43,229 nt of DNA, taken from JAWXVD01 sp044425705 (lineage in GTDB: Bacteria; Bacillota; Clostridia; Lachnospirales; Lachnospiraceae). Of this stretch, positions 23,744 through 30,931 are shown one piece after another. The notes below the pieces were generated by a model. The model was given only the letters and a program-made list of their open reading frames with translations, was not told the origin of the DNA and searched no databases. Where the stretch lies: positions 1-43,229 of the forward strand of contig JAWXVD010000016.1 of the NCBI GenBank assembly GCA_044425705.1. The letters are read 5' to 3'. The position numbers and the translations under genes are program-made. The first letter of the stretch is position 1. Every line of letters begins with the position of its first letter.

Positions 23744-24037
23744 TTATAGAATGGTAAAAGTGATAGATGAGTTATAAATAAAAATCAAGAAACTTATTTG
23801 CAGAATTAAGATGAAGGGCATTCCATAAAGAAAATACCAATGCCTGGTTTTATGATGGAAAAAATGCATACCTAAGATGGAACCAATACTCCCGCCCATG
23901 ATAGCTAAGGTGAAGAGTGTGGCTTCTGGGATTCGAAAAGCATGGCGTTTAGCACGGCGCTTATCTATTCCAAAAGCAAAAAAACCTAACATATTTATGA
24001 TAATTAAATAGCCAATAATGATAAATATCACATCCAT
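23744..24037 (-). CDS. DUF1294 membrane protein
   Basis: Small membrane protein of 97 residues from the ATG at 24037, with about three hydrophobic helices. The conserved core FAFGIDKRRAKRHAFRIPE followed by GGSIGSILGMHFFHHKT marks the DUF1294 family, whose function is unknown. The start is chosen because AAGGAGA lies 9 bases before it; an in-frame ATG at 24073 precedes that site. Probably cotranscribed with the LytTR regulator. Confidence 0.8.
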   Translation of the reverse strand: MDVIFIIIGYLIIINMLGFFAFGIDKRRAKRHAFRIPEATLFTLAIMGGSIGSILGMHFFHHKTRHWYFLYGMPFILILQISFLIFIYNSSITFTIL

Positions 24038-24093
24038 AGTATTGATCTCCTTGGTAAAATTATTGCGATGCATAAATAATAACTATAGAATTT

Positions 24094-24122
24094 AGTATAG
24101 CATAAGGAGATATCAGATACAA
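24094..24122 (-). promoter_or_regulatory. Promoter of the DUF1294-LytTR unit
   Basis: On the minus strand TTGTAT (24117-24122) and TATACT (24094-24099) are 17 bp apart, about 57 bp before the start codon. Confidence 0.6.
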
Positions 24123-24130
24123 TTGACATT

Positions 24131-24173
24131 TCGATAAAAAAATAGTTCCAGTTTTTGTAAACTGGAACTATTT
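24131..24173 (-). terminator. Terminator of argG
   Basis: The 15-base arms AAATAGTTCCAGTTT (24140-24154) and its exact complement (24159-24173) enclose TTGT. On the minus strand TTTTTATCG follows directly, making a textbook intrinsic terminator just after the argG stop. Confidence 0.85.
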
Positions 24174-24179
24174 GAAATA

Positions 24180-25403
24180 TTATTTTTGATTTTCTTTTAC
24201 TTCTTGCATTTTCATAGCACGAACTTTACATGAAAGGCCGAATAAGTTGATAAATCCTTCAGCATCATGGTGGTCATATAAATCACCAGTTGTGAATGAA
24301 GCGATGCTTTCGTTATATAATGTATAAGGAGAAGTTGTACCAGCTTTTGTAATATTACCTTTGTAAAGTTTGAATTTCACTTCACCTGTTACATATTCTT
24401 GTGTAGAAGTAATGAATGCTTGTACTGCTTCGCGAAGTGGTGTAAACCATTTTCCTTCGTATACGATTTGTGCTAATTTGTTACCCATATCCATTTTAGC
24501 AGCATAAGTATCTCTGTCTAAAATTAATTCTTCTAATTGTTGATGTGCTTCATAAAGAATCGTTCCGCCTGGAGTTTCATATACACCACGAGATTTCATT
24601 CCAACTACACGGTTTTCTACGATATCAACAATACCCACACCATGTTTTCCACCTAATTCATTTAAGGTACGAATGACATCAGAAACCTTCATTTCTTTTC
24701 CATTGACACTAGTAGGAATACCTTTTTCAAAAGTCATAGTAACATATTCACCTTGGTCTGGAGCTTTTTCGGGAGTTGTTCCTAGAACTAATAAATGATC
24801 AAAGTTTGGTTCGTTTTCAGGTTCTTCTAATTCTAAACCTTCATGGCTAATGTGCCAAAGGTTACGGTCACGGCTATAGCTTGAATCAGCAGAAAATGGA
24901 AGGTCAATTCCATGTGCTTTACAATATTCGATTTCGTCTTCACGAGATTGCATTGTCCAAGCATCATTTCTCCAAGCAGCAATAATTTTTAAGTCAGGAG
25001 CAAGTGCTTTGATACCAAGTTCGAAACGAATTTGATCATTTCCTTTTCCGGTAGCACCGTGGCAAATAGCAGTAGCACCTTCAAGACGAGCTATTTCTAC
25101 AAGACGTTTTGCAATCACTGGACGCGCCATAGAAGTACCTAATAAATATTTGTTTTCGTATACAGCATGTGCTTGTACACATGGAACTACATATTCATCA
25201 CAGAACTCATCAATTACATCTTCTATGTAAAGTTTTGTGGCACCGCATAATTTTGCACGTTCTTCTAATCCATCTAATTCTTCACCTTGTCCACAATCGA
25301 TACAAACACAAACTACATCATAATCAAAATTTTCCTGTAACCAAGGAATAATTGCTGTGGTATCCAAACCACCTGAATACGCTAAAACTACTTTTTCTTT
25401 CAT
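24180..25403 (-). CDS. argG: Argininosuccinate synthase
   Basis: Joins citrulline and aspartate with ATP to give argininosuccinate, the seventh step of arginine synthesis. The 407-residue length is normal. The N-terminal ATP pyrophosphatase motif VVLAYSGGLDTT is at residues 4-15, GKGNDQIRFE and SADSSYSRDRNLW are the citrulline/aspartate blocks, and GVYETPGGTIL is in the C-terminal half. The start at 25403 is chosen for MKEKVVLAYSGG and the GGAGG upstream. It is transcribed alone, divergent from argCJBD; argH and argF are not in the window. Confidence 0.95.
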   Translation of the reverse strand: MKEKVVLAYSGGLDTTAIIPWLQENFDYDVVCVCIDCGQGEELDGLEERAKLCGATKLYIEDVIDEFCDEYVVPCVQAHAVYENKYLLGTSMARPVIAKRLVEIARLEGATAICHGATGKGNDQIRFELGIKALAPDLKIIAAWRNDAWTMQSREDEIEYCKAHGIDLPFSADSSYSRDRNLWHISHEGLELEEPENEPNFDHLLVLGTTPEKAPDQGEYVTMTFEKGIPTSVNGKEMKVSDVIRTLNELGGKHGVGIVDIVENRVVGMKSRGVYETPGGTILYEAHQQLEELILDRDTYAAKMDMGNKLAQIVYEGKWFTPLREAVQAFITSTQEYVTGEVKFKLYKGNITKAGTTSPYTLYNESIASFTTGDLYDHHDAEGFINLFGLSCKVRAMKMQEVKENQK

Positions 25404-25527
25404 TTTTTCTTTCCTCCATATAATATTCATGATTCTTAAAGCTTTTGATTTCTATTTATGAGTAAAACTAAAACTATTTTAAGAGTATAATTGCAATTTT
25501 ACTATAAGTATTATCTCGACTAAAAAT

Positions 25528-25556
25528 AATATACACCAATTTTATTCATAATGCAA
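25528..25556 (-). promoter_or_regulatory. argG promoter with ARG-box-like spacer
   Basis: On the minus strand TTGCAT (25551-25556) and TATATT (25528-25533) are 17 bp apart. The spacer begins TATGAATAAAATT, close to the left part of the Bacillus ARG box CATGAATAAAAATTCAAG (known consensus). The 428-bp argG-argC gap therefore carries control sites for both directions. Confidence 0.65.
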
Positions 25557-25567
25557 GGGGAAAATTG

Positions 25568-25601
25568 TGCATAAATAGATAAAATAATGCATAAATATTA
25601 A
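25568..25601. promoter_or_regulatory. Tandem ARG-box-like pair, upstream
   Basis: TGCATAAATAGATA (25568-25581) and TGCATAAATATTAA (25588-25601) match the ARG core TGNATAWWWATNCA at 12 and 13 of 14 bases and start exactly 20 bp apart. ArgR hexamers typically bind two such boxes spaced about two helical turns. They lie between the two divergent promoters. Confidence 0.55.
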
Positions 25602-25617
25602 TAATATAAAAATAAAG

Positions 25618-25652
25618 TTGCATATTTTTAAGAAAAGATGTATAATCATGCA
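25618..25652 (+). promoter_or_regulatory. argC promoter overlapped by a second ARG-box-like pair
   Basis: TTGCAT (25618-25623), a 17-bp spacer and TATAAT (25641-25646) form a near-consensus promoter. TGTATAATCATGCA (25639-25652) matches the ARG core at 13 of 14 bases and covers the -10 box; a weaker copy TGCATATTTTTAAG (25619-25632) covers the -35 box, again 20 bp away. Binding of ArgR plus arginine would exclude RNA polymerase. The leader to argC is about 178 bases and holds the palindrome at 25716-25773. Confidence 0.7.
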
Positions 25653-25715
25653 GAACGTGATAAAAACATCTATACATAGAAGAAAATAAGTTGTAAAATA
25701 GAAGAGAATATAATA

Positions 25716-25773
25716 TTACGGTTCACATGAAATGATGGATTTTGTATAGTTATAGGTCACGTGTGAACTGTAA
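25716..25773. repeat. Dispersed palindromic element, copy 2, in the argC leader
   Basis: TTACGGTTCACATG (25716-25729) pairs along 14 bases with CGTGTGAACTGTAA (25760-25773), with two G-U pairs and a 30-base loop. It shares its arms with copy 1 at 19192-19245. There is no T run after it, so it is not an intrinsic terminator. Confidence 0.55.
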
Positions 25774-25831
25774 GAATATGAAGAAATGAGCATGAAAAGT
25801 TTTGTATAAAAATGCTTAGAAATGAGGGAAT

Positions 25832-26887
25832 ATGATTAAAGTAGGGATTATAGGAGCCACAGGATATGCTGGTGGTGAATTAGTAAGAATTTTATTGCAA
25901 CATAAGGAAGTTGAAATTAAATGGTATGGTTCAAGAAGTTATGTTGATAAGAAATATAGTGATGTTTATCAGAATATGTTTCAATTAGTAGATGATGTCT
26001 GTATGGATGATAATATGGAAGAGTTAGCAAATCAAGTAGATGTTATTTTTACAGCCACACCACAAGGATATTGTGCATCTTTAGTAACAGAAGAAATTTT
26101 ATCTAAGGTAAAAATTATCGATTTAAGTGCTGATTTTCGTTTGAAAGATGTGAGCGTGTATGAGGAATGGTATGGTATAGAACATAAGTCACCAGAATTT
26201 TTAGAGGAAGCAGTGTATGGTTTATGTGAAATCAATGCATCTGCTATTAAAGATGCTAGATTAATTGCTAATCCAGGCTGCTATCCAACTTGTTCTACAC
26301 TTTCAATTTATCCTTTATTAAAAGAAGGAATCATTGACAAGAATAGTATCATTATTGATGCAAAGAGTGGTACGTCAGGTGCAGGGAGAGGGGCTAAGCT
26401 TGGCAATCTCTATTGTGAAGTGAATGAAAATATTAAAGCATATGGTGTGGCAACTCATAGACATACGCCAGAAATTGAAGATCAGTTAGGACAAGTGATA
26501 GAGGAGCCAGTCTATTTGAATTTCACACCACATTTAGTACCTATGAATCGTGGCATTTTAATTACAGCCTATGGAAATTTAATTCCAAAAGAAGATGGAA
26601 CATTGCCAACTTATGAAGAAGTAAAAGCAATTTATAATAACTATTATGCTGATAAAAAATTTGTAAGGGTATTAGATAAAGATCTTTGTCCGGAAACCAA
26701 ATGGGTAGAAGGCAGTAATTTTGTGGATGTGAATTTTAAAATTGACCCAAGAACAAAACGTGTTATTATGATGGGTGCAATGGATAATTTAGTAAAGGGT
26801 GCAGCAGGTCAGGCGGTACAAAATATGAATATTATGTTTGGATTACCACAAGCAACAGGATTAGAACTTGTGCCAATGTTTCCATAA
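25832..26887 (+). CDS. argC: N-acetyl-gamma-glutamyl-phosphate reductase
   Basis: NADPH-dependent third step of arginine synthesis, 351 residues. GIIGATGYAGGEL (residues 5-17) is the nucleotide loop, the active-site Cys is in NPGCYPT (about residue 150), and HRHTPEIE carries the catalytic His. The ribosome site GAGGG stands close before the ATG. It is first in the operon argC-GNAT-argJ-argB-argD behind the ARG-box promoter. Confidence 0.95.
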   Translation: MIKVGIIGATGYAGGELVRILLQHKEVEIKWYGSRSYVDKKYSDVYQNMFQLVDDVCMDDNMEELANQVDVIFTATPQGYCASLVTEEILSKVKIIDLSADFRLKDVSVYEEWYGIEHKSPEFLEEAVYGLCEINASAIKDARLIANPGCYPTCSTLSIYPLLKEGIIDKNSIIIDAKSGTSGAGRGAKLGNLYCEVNENIKAYGVATHRHTPEIEDQLGQVIEEPVYLNFTPHLVPMNRGILITAYGNLIPKEDGTLPTYEEVKAIYNNYYADKKFVRVLDKDLCPETKWVEGSNFVDVNFKIDPRTKRVIMMGAMDNLVKGAAGQAVQNMNIMFGLPQATGLELVPMFP

Positions 26888-26926
26888 AGAAAGAGAAAAA
26901 AATAAGCTATAGATATGAGGGAAGAA

Positions 26927-27370
26927 ATGATACGAGCAATGGAAATAGAGGATTATGACGGTGTACATAGCTTATGGATGGGAATAAAAGGTTTTGCAAT
27001 CAGAAGTATTGATGATTCTAGGATTGGTGTAGAACGATTTATTCGCAGAAATGAAGGCATTAGCGTGGTGGCAATAGAAGATGAAAAGATTGTAGGAGCC
27101 ATTCTTTGTGGACATGATGGAAGACGAGGTTGTTTGTATCATGTATGTGTGGACCCAGATTATAGATTAAAGGGAATCGGAACACAAATGGTAACGGAAT
27201 GTATGAAGGCATTGCAAAAAGAAAATATCAGTAAAGTATCCTTAATTGCTTTCGCGAAAAATGATATAGGAAATACATTTTGGAAAAAAATTGGCTGGGA
27301 ACAGCGGTTAGACTTAAATTATTATGAATTTGTATTAAATACAGAAAATATTACAAAATTCAATGAGTAA
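26927..27370 (+). CDS. GNAT-family N-acetyltransferase inside the arg operon (possible short N-acetylglutamate synthase)
   Basis: Protein of 147 residues with the GNAT fold: acceptor-side region in the first 60 residues, the beta4 segment LYHVCVDPDYR, the acetyl-CoA loop RLKGIGTQM (about 87-95), and the late AKNDIGNTFWKKIGW motif. It is between argC and argJ with gaps of 39 and 27 bp, so it is surely coexpressed with arginine synthesis. Some bacteria use a short GNAT protein (S-ArgA) to make N-acetylglutamate, and that role is a good hypothesis; YpeA-type acetyltransferases of unknown role are similar. Start at 26927 is chosen because GAGGGAAGAA directly precedes it; the ATG at 26915 overlaps that site. 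Confidence 0.75.
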   Translation: MIRAMEIEDYDGVHSLWMGIKGFAIRSIDDSRIGVERFIRRNEGISVVAIEDEKIVGAILCGHDGRRGCLYHVCVDPDYRLKGIGTQMVTECMKALQKENISKVSLIAFAKNDIGNTFWKKIGWEQRLDLNYYEFVLNTENITKFNE

Positions 27371-27397
27371 TAGTAGGGGTAGAAAGTGAGGAGAAAA

Positions 27398-28621
27398 ATG
27401 GACAAGATAAAAGGCGGAGTGACTAGTCCAATAGGATTTCATGCGGCTAGTGTAGCAGCGGAAATTAAATATAAGGATAGAAAAGATATGGCCATGATTT
27501 ACAGCAAGGAGCCATGTCATGTAGCAGGTGTATTTACTACTAATGTAGTGAAAGCAGCTTGTGTCACATGGGACAAAGAAGTTGTCGCCAATTCAGAAGG
27601 GGCACAGGTAGTGGTAGTCAATGCAGGTGTGGCCAATGCGTGTACAGGATATCAAGGATATGAGTACTGTAAAGAAACAGCTATGGCAGCAGCTGATTTA
27701 TTAGCGATAGAAGAAGATCAAGTATTGGTAGCCTCTACAGGAGTGATTGGTATGCAGTTGCCAATTGAACGCATTGTAGCAGGGGTGAAGGCAATGGTAC
27801 CTATGTTAGAGGAAAGTCAAGAAGCGGGAACTATGGCAGCTGAAGCAATTATGACAACAGATACCATATCTAAGGAAGTTGCGTATAAAGCGATGATTGA
27901 TGGAATTGAAGTGACAGTAGGCGGTATGTGTAAAGGTTCGGGAATGATTCATCCTAATATGAGTACTATGTTAGGCTTTTTAACAACAGATATTGCAATT
28001 TCAAAAGCATTATTACAAGAAGCATTAAGTGAAGTAGTTGTAGACACTTTTAACATGGTATCGGTAGATGGTGATACCTCTACAAATGATACCTTACTAG
28101 TGTTAGCAAATGGTATGGCTGGTAATGTTGAAATTACAGAAAAGAATGAAGCTTACCATGTGTTTGCTTCTATATTAGAAGCAGCATGTGGTGACTTAGC
28201 ACAAATGATGGCAGGTGATGGAGAAGGTGCGACAGCGCTATTTGAAACTAAGGTAATCCATGCTAGATCAAAAGAAGATGCAAGAATTCTTGCTAAATCT
28301 GTTATATGTTCTAGCTTAACAAAAGCTGCAATCTATGGGCATGATGCAAACTGGGGAAGAATTCTTTGTGCTTTGGGATATTCGGGAGCACAATTTGATC
28401 CAGAAAAAATTGAATTATTCTTTGTAGGAAAGAAAGAACAAATTCAAATCTATAAAGATGGTGTAGCAACAGATTATAGCGAAGAAGAAGCTAGTAAAAT
28501 CTTAAGCGAACCGAAGGTTTGTGTTTTGGTAGATATGAAAGATGGGGAAGAAGAAGCAACAGCATGGGGATGCGATTTGACCTACGATTATGTAAAAATT
28601 AATGCAGATTATCGTTCGTAA
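27398..28621 (+). CDS. argJ: Ornithine acetyltransferase / N-acetylglutamate synthase
   Basis: Transfers the acetyl group from N-acetylornithine to glutamate, and in bifunctional forms also from acetyl-CoA. The 407-residue precursor self-cleaves before the Thr in KGSGMIHPNMSTML, giving alpha and beta chains; this clade has Ser where most have Ala before the Thr. The N-terminal GVTSPIGFHAASVAAEIK, the VNAGVANACTG oxyanion region and the C-terminal GHDANWGRILCALGYSG are typical. The ATG at 27398 follows GTGAGGAG; a GTG at 27386 is in frame but overlaps it. Confidence 0.93.
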   Translation: MDKIKGGVTSPIGFHAASVAAEIKYKDRKDMAMIYSKEPCHVAGVFTTNVVKAACVTWDKEVVANSEGAQVVVVNAGVANACTGYQGYEYCKETAMAAADLLAIEEDQVLVASTGVIGMQLPIERIVAGVKAMVPMLEESQEAGTMAAEAIMTTDTISKEVAYKAMIDGIEVTVGGMCKGSGMIHPNMSTMLGFLTTDIAISKALLQEALSEVVVDTFNMVSVDGDTSTNDTLLVLANGMAGNVEITEKNEAYHVFASILEAACGDLAQMMAGDGEGATALFETKVIHARSKEDARILAKSVICSSLTKAAIYGHDANWGRILCALGYSGAQFDPEKIELFFVGKKEQIQIYKDGVATDYSEEEASKILSEPKVCVLVDMKDGEEEATAWGCDLTYDYVKINADYRS

Positions 28622-28627
28622 AGGGTA

Positions 28628-28652
28628 GTGTGAAAAATAAGATTTTTCACAC
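28628..28652 (+). other. Perfect 11-bp hairpin after argJ
   Basis: GTGTGAAAAAT (28628-28638) and ATTTTTCACAC (28642-28652) pair perfectly around AAG. It directly precedes the leader element at 28653. A similar first hairpin with a TGAAAAT/ATTTTCA core lies at 33060-33085, also followed by a second hairpin. Confidence 0.55.
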
Positions 28653-28706
28653 GGCAATTTGTACCTTACGGTCCAAAGTTGCCAGACTGAGAGAAAGGGA
28701 TGGTTA
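28653..28706 (+). repeat. Structured leader element, copy 2 (before argB)
   Basis: GGCAATTTG (28653-28661) pairs with CAAAGTTGCC (28675-28684) with one bulge, and an inner ACC/GGT stem encloses TTAC. AGACT, AGAAAGG (28692-28698) and GATGGTTATT follow. Nearly all positions match copy 1 at 13459-13516; C-G against U-G and U-G against U-A differences keep the stems intact. Confidence 0.6.
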
Positions 28707-28711
28707 TTAAA

Positions 28712-29593
28712 ATGGAACAAAAAGAAATGGATCAAGTAATGGAAAAAGCAGCAGTGCTTATTGAGGCATTACCTTATATACAACAATTTAATCGTAAAAT
28801 TATTGTAGTAAAATATGGTGGAAGTGCTATGAGTAATGAAGAATTACAAAAAAAGGTGATTCAAGATGTGACATTATTAAAATTAGTAGGATTCAAGCCG
28901 GTGATTGTACATGGTGGCGGCAAGGCTATCAGTAGTTGGGTTGGAAAAGTTGGGAAAGAAGCAGAATTTGTAAATGGACTTCGTGTAACAGATGATGAAA
29001 CTATGGAAATTGCAGAAATGGTTCTCGGTAGAGTCAATAAAAATTTGGTTCGTATGGTACAAGAATTAGGTGTAAAGGCCATAGGAATTAGTGGAAAAGA
29101 TGGTGGACTATTAAAGGTTGAGAAGAAATTATCAGGAGGACAAGATATTGGATTTGTAGGTGAAGTAACAGAGGTAGATGCATCCGTTATTCACAGCTTA
29201 ATCGAAAAAGATTTTATCCCAATTGTAGCACCCATAGGATTAGATGATCAGTTCGACACATTCAATATTAATGCAGATGATGCGGCTTGCGCTATTGCAA
29301 AGGCAATTGGAGCAGATAAACTAGTATTTTTAACTGATATTGAAGGGTTGTATAAGGATATTAATGATCCAACATCATTTATCTCTAGAATTACAGCAGA
29401 TAAAGCAGAGCAACTGATTGAAGAAGGATTTATTGGTGGTGGTATGTTACCAAAATTGAACAATTGTACTTCTGCCATCAAAGAAGGTGTTAATAGAGTC
29501 CATATTTTAGATGGTAGAATTCCACACTGTTTATTATTAGAAATTTTTACAAACAAAGGAATTGGAACAGCTATTATCAAAGAGGAAGAATGA
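28712..29593 (+). CDS. argB: N-acetylglutamate kinase
   Basis: Second step of arginine synthesis, 293 residues from the ATG at 28712. KYGGSAM and IVHGGG (phosphate and acetylglutamate loops), FNINADDAA and the lysine of GGGMLPKL are present. The N-terminal helix MEKAAVLIEALPYI is found in the arginine-inhibited, hexameric type of the enzyme, so feedback control is likely. AGAAAGG lies 13 bases before this ATG, as in the cytidylate-kinase-like gene; the in-frame ATG at 28700 is only one base from that site and is rejected. Confidence 0.94.
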   Translation: MEQKEMDQVMEKAAVLIEALPYIQQFNRKIIVVKYGGSAMSNEELQKKVIQDVTLLKLVGFKPVIVHGGGKAISSWVGKVGKEAEFVNGLRVTDDETMEIAEMVLGRVNKNLVRMVQELGVKAIGISGKDGGLLKVEKKLSGGQDIGFVGEVTEVDASVIHSLIEKDFIPIVAPIGLDDQFDTFNINADDAACAIAKAIGADKLVFLTDIEGLYKDINDPTSFISRITADKAEQLIEEGFIGGGMLPKLNNCTSAIKEGVNRVHILDGRIPHCLLLEIFTNKGIGTAIIKEEE

Positions 29594-29647
29594 AGTTAAG
29601 GTTACTGATTACGTGTTATTAAGTTCAGAAGGGAGAAGTAAGGAAAG

Positions 29648-30835
29648 ATGATGAAACAATATATTGAAGAAGCAGAAGCTGCCCTTTTACATACCTATAA
29701 TAGATATCAAATTGTTTTAGATAAAGGAGATGGTGTTTATTTATATGATATGGAAGGAAAGAAATACTTAGATTTTGTATCAGGAATTGCTGTATTCGCA
29801 TTGGGATATAACAATAAAGCGTATAATGATGCGTTGAAAGAACAAATAGATAAAGTGATTCACACATCCAATTTTTATTACAATGTTCCGGCCATCGAAG
29901 CTGCAAAAAAAATAAAAAAAGTATCTGGTATGGATCGAGTATTTTTTACCAATAGTGGTGCAGAGGCTGTCGAAGGCGCTTTGAAAGCAGCAAAAAAATA
30001 TGCATATACTAGAGACGGACATGCAGATCATGAAATTATCGCAATGAATCATTCTTTCCACGGCAGAACCCTAGGTGCTCTTTCGGTTACAGGAAATCCA
30101 CATTATAGAGAAGCATTTGAACCATTATGTGGAAATATTAAATTTGCTGATTTAAATGATTTTAATAGTGTATTAGAGCAAGTAGGTGAAAAAACATGTG
30201 CTATTATTTTTGAAACAGTACAAGGAGAAGGTGGCATTCATCCAGTTACGCAAGAATTTATGGAACAAGTGAGAGCGCTTTGCGATGAAAAAGATATTTT
30301 ATTAATTTTAGATGAAATACAATGTGGTATGGGAAGAACTGGACACATGTACGCATGGCAAAAATATAATGTAAAACCAGATATTATGACTACAGCAAAA
30401 GCCCTCGGTGGTGGAGTACCTGTAGGTGCCTTCTTGATGAGTGAAGCAGTAGCAAAGATGTCTTTAACTAGTGGAGATCATGGAACAACATATGGTGGAA
30501 ATCCATTGGCAACAGCAGCAATTAATAAAGTACTTGATTTATTTGAGGAGAACCATATAATAGAACATGTAACACAAGTTGGTGAATACTTAGAAAAACA
30601 ATTGGATTCACTTGCTTCAAAATATGAATGTATCGAAACAAGAAGAGGTGTTGGCTTAATGCAAGGACTTGTTTTTGATAAGTCGGTTGGAGAAATTATT
30701 ATCAAAGCATTAGAAAAAGGCTTGATATTAATTAATGCTGGACCTAATATTATTCGTTTTGTACCACCGTTGATTATTACAGAAAATCAGGTTGATACAA
30801 TGATTTCTATTTTAGAAACCTGTATTTTAGAATAA
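29648..30835 (+). CDS. argD: Acetylornithine aminotransferase
   Basis: Class III PLP aminotransferase of 395 residues that makes N-acetylornithine from the semialdehyde. GDGVYLYDMEGKKYLDF starts the fold, FFTNSGAEAVEGALK binds the phosphate, LILDEIQCGMGRTG contains the cofactor Asp, and the PLP Lys is in TTAKALGGGVP. The start may be 29648 or the adjacent ATG at 29651; AAGG is just upstream. It is the last clear arg gene of the operon; no terminator is visible in the 96-bp gap that follows. Confidence 0.93.
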   Translation: MMKQYIEEAEAALLHTYNRYQIVLDKGDGVYLYDMEGKKYLDFVSGIAVFALGYNNKAYNDALKEQIDKVIHTSNFYYNVPAIEAAKKIKKVSGMDRVFFTNSGAEAVEGALKAAKKYAYTRDGHADHEIIAMNHSFHGRTLGALSVTGNPHYREAFEPLCGNIKFADLNDFNSVLEQVGEKTCAIIFETVQGEGGIHPVTQEFMEQVRALCDEKDILLILDEIQCGMGRTGHMYAWQKYNVKPDIMTTAKALGGGVPVGAFLMSEAVAKMSLTSGDHGTTYGGNPLATAAINKVLDLFEENHIIEHVTQVGEYLEKQLDSLASKYECIETRRGVGLMQGLVFDKSVGEIIIKALEKGLILINAGPNIIRFVPPLIITENQVDTMISILETCILE

Positions 30836-30864
30836 GGTATATTTTATTTGGAATAAAGCATAGG

Positions 30865-30923
30865 TGAACAGTAATTGAGAATAGGTTCATGACTACTGGC
30901 TAGAAAAGAAAGGCATGGTTATT
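30865..30923 (+). other. Structured leader before the orphan solute-binding protein
   Basis: Two overlapping pairings are possible: TGAAC (30865-30869) with GTTCA (30885-30889), and CAGTA (30869-30873) with TACTG (30894-30898); together they would cross as a pseudoknot sharing one base. AGAAAGG (30907-30913) and CATGGTTATT follow, as in the argB leader. The ATG is then 18 bases away, longer than for its relatives. Confidence 0.35.
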
Positions 30924-30931
30924 TTAAATTT

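Noticed and set aside
1299..29627. GTGTTATTAAGTTCA found at both about 1299 and about 29613
   Set aside because: Fifteen matching bases in AT-rich intergenic DNA without shared structure or flanking similarity; may be chance or a remnant of a repeat.
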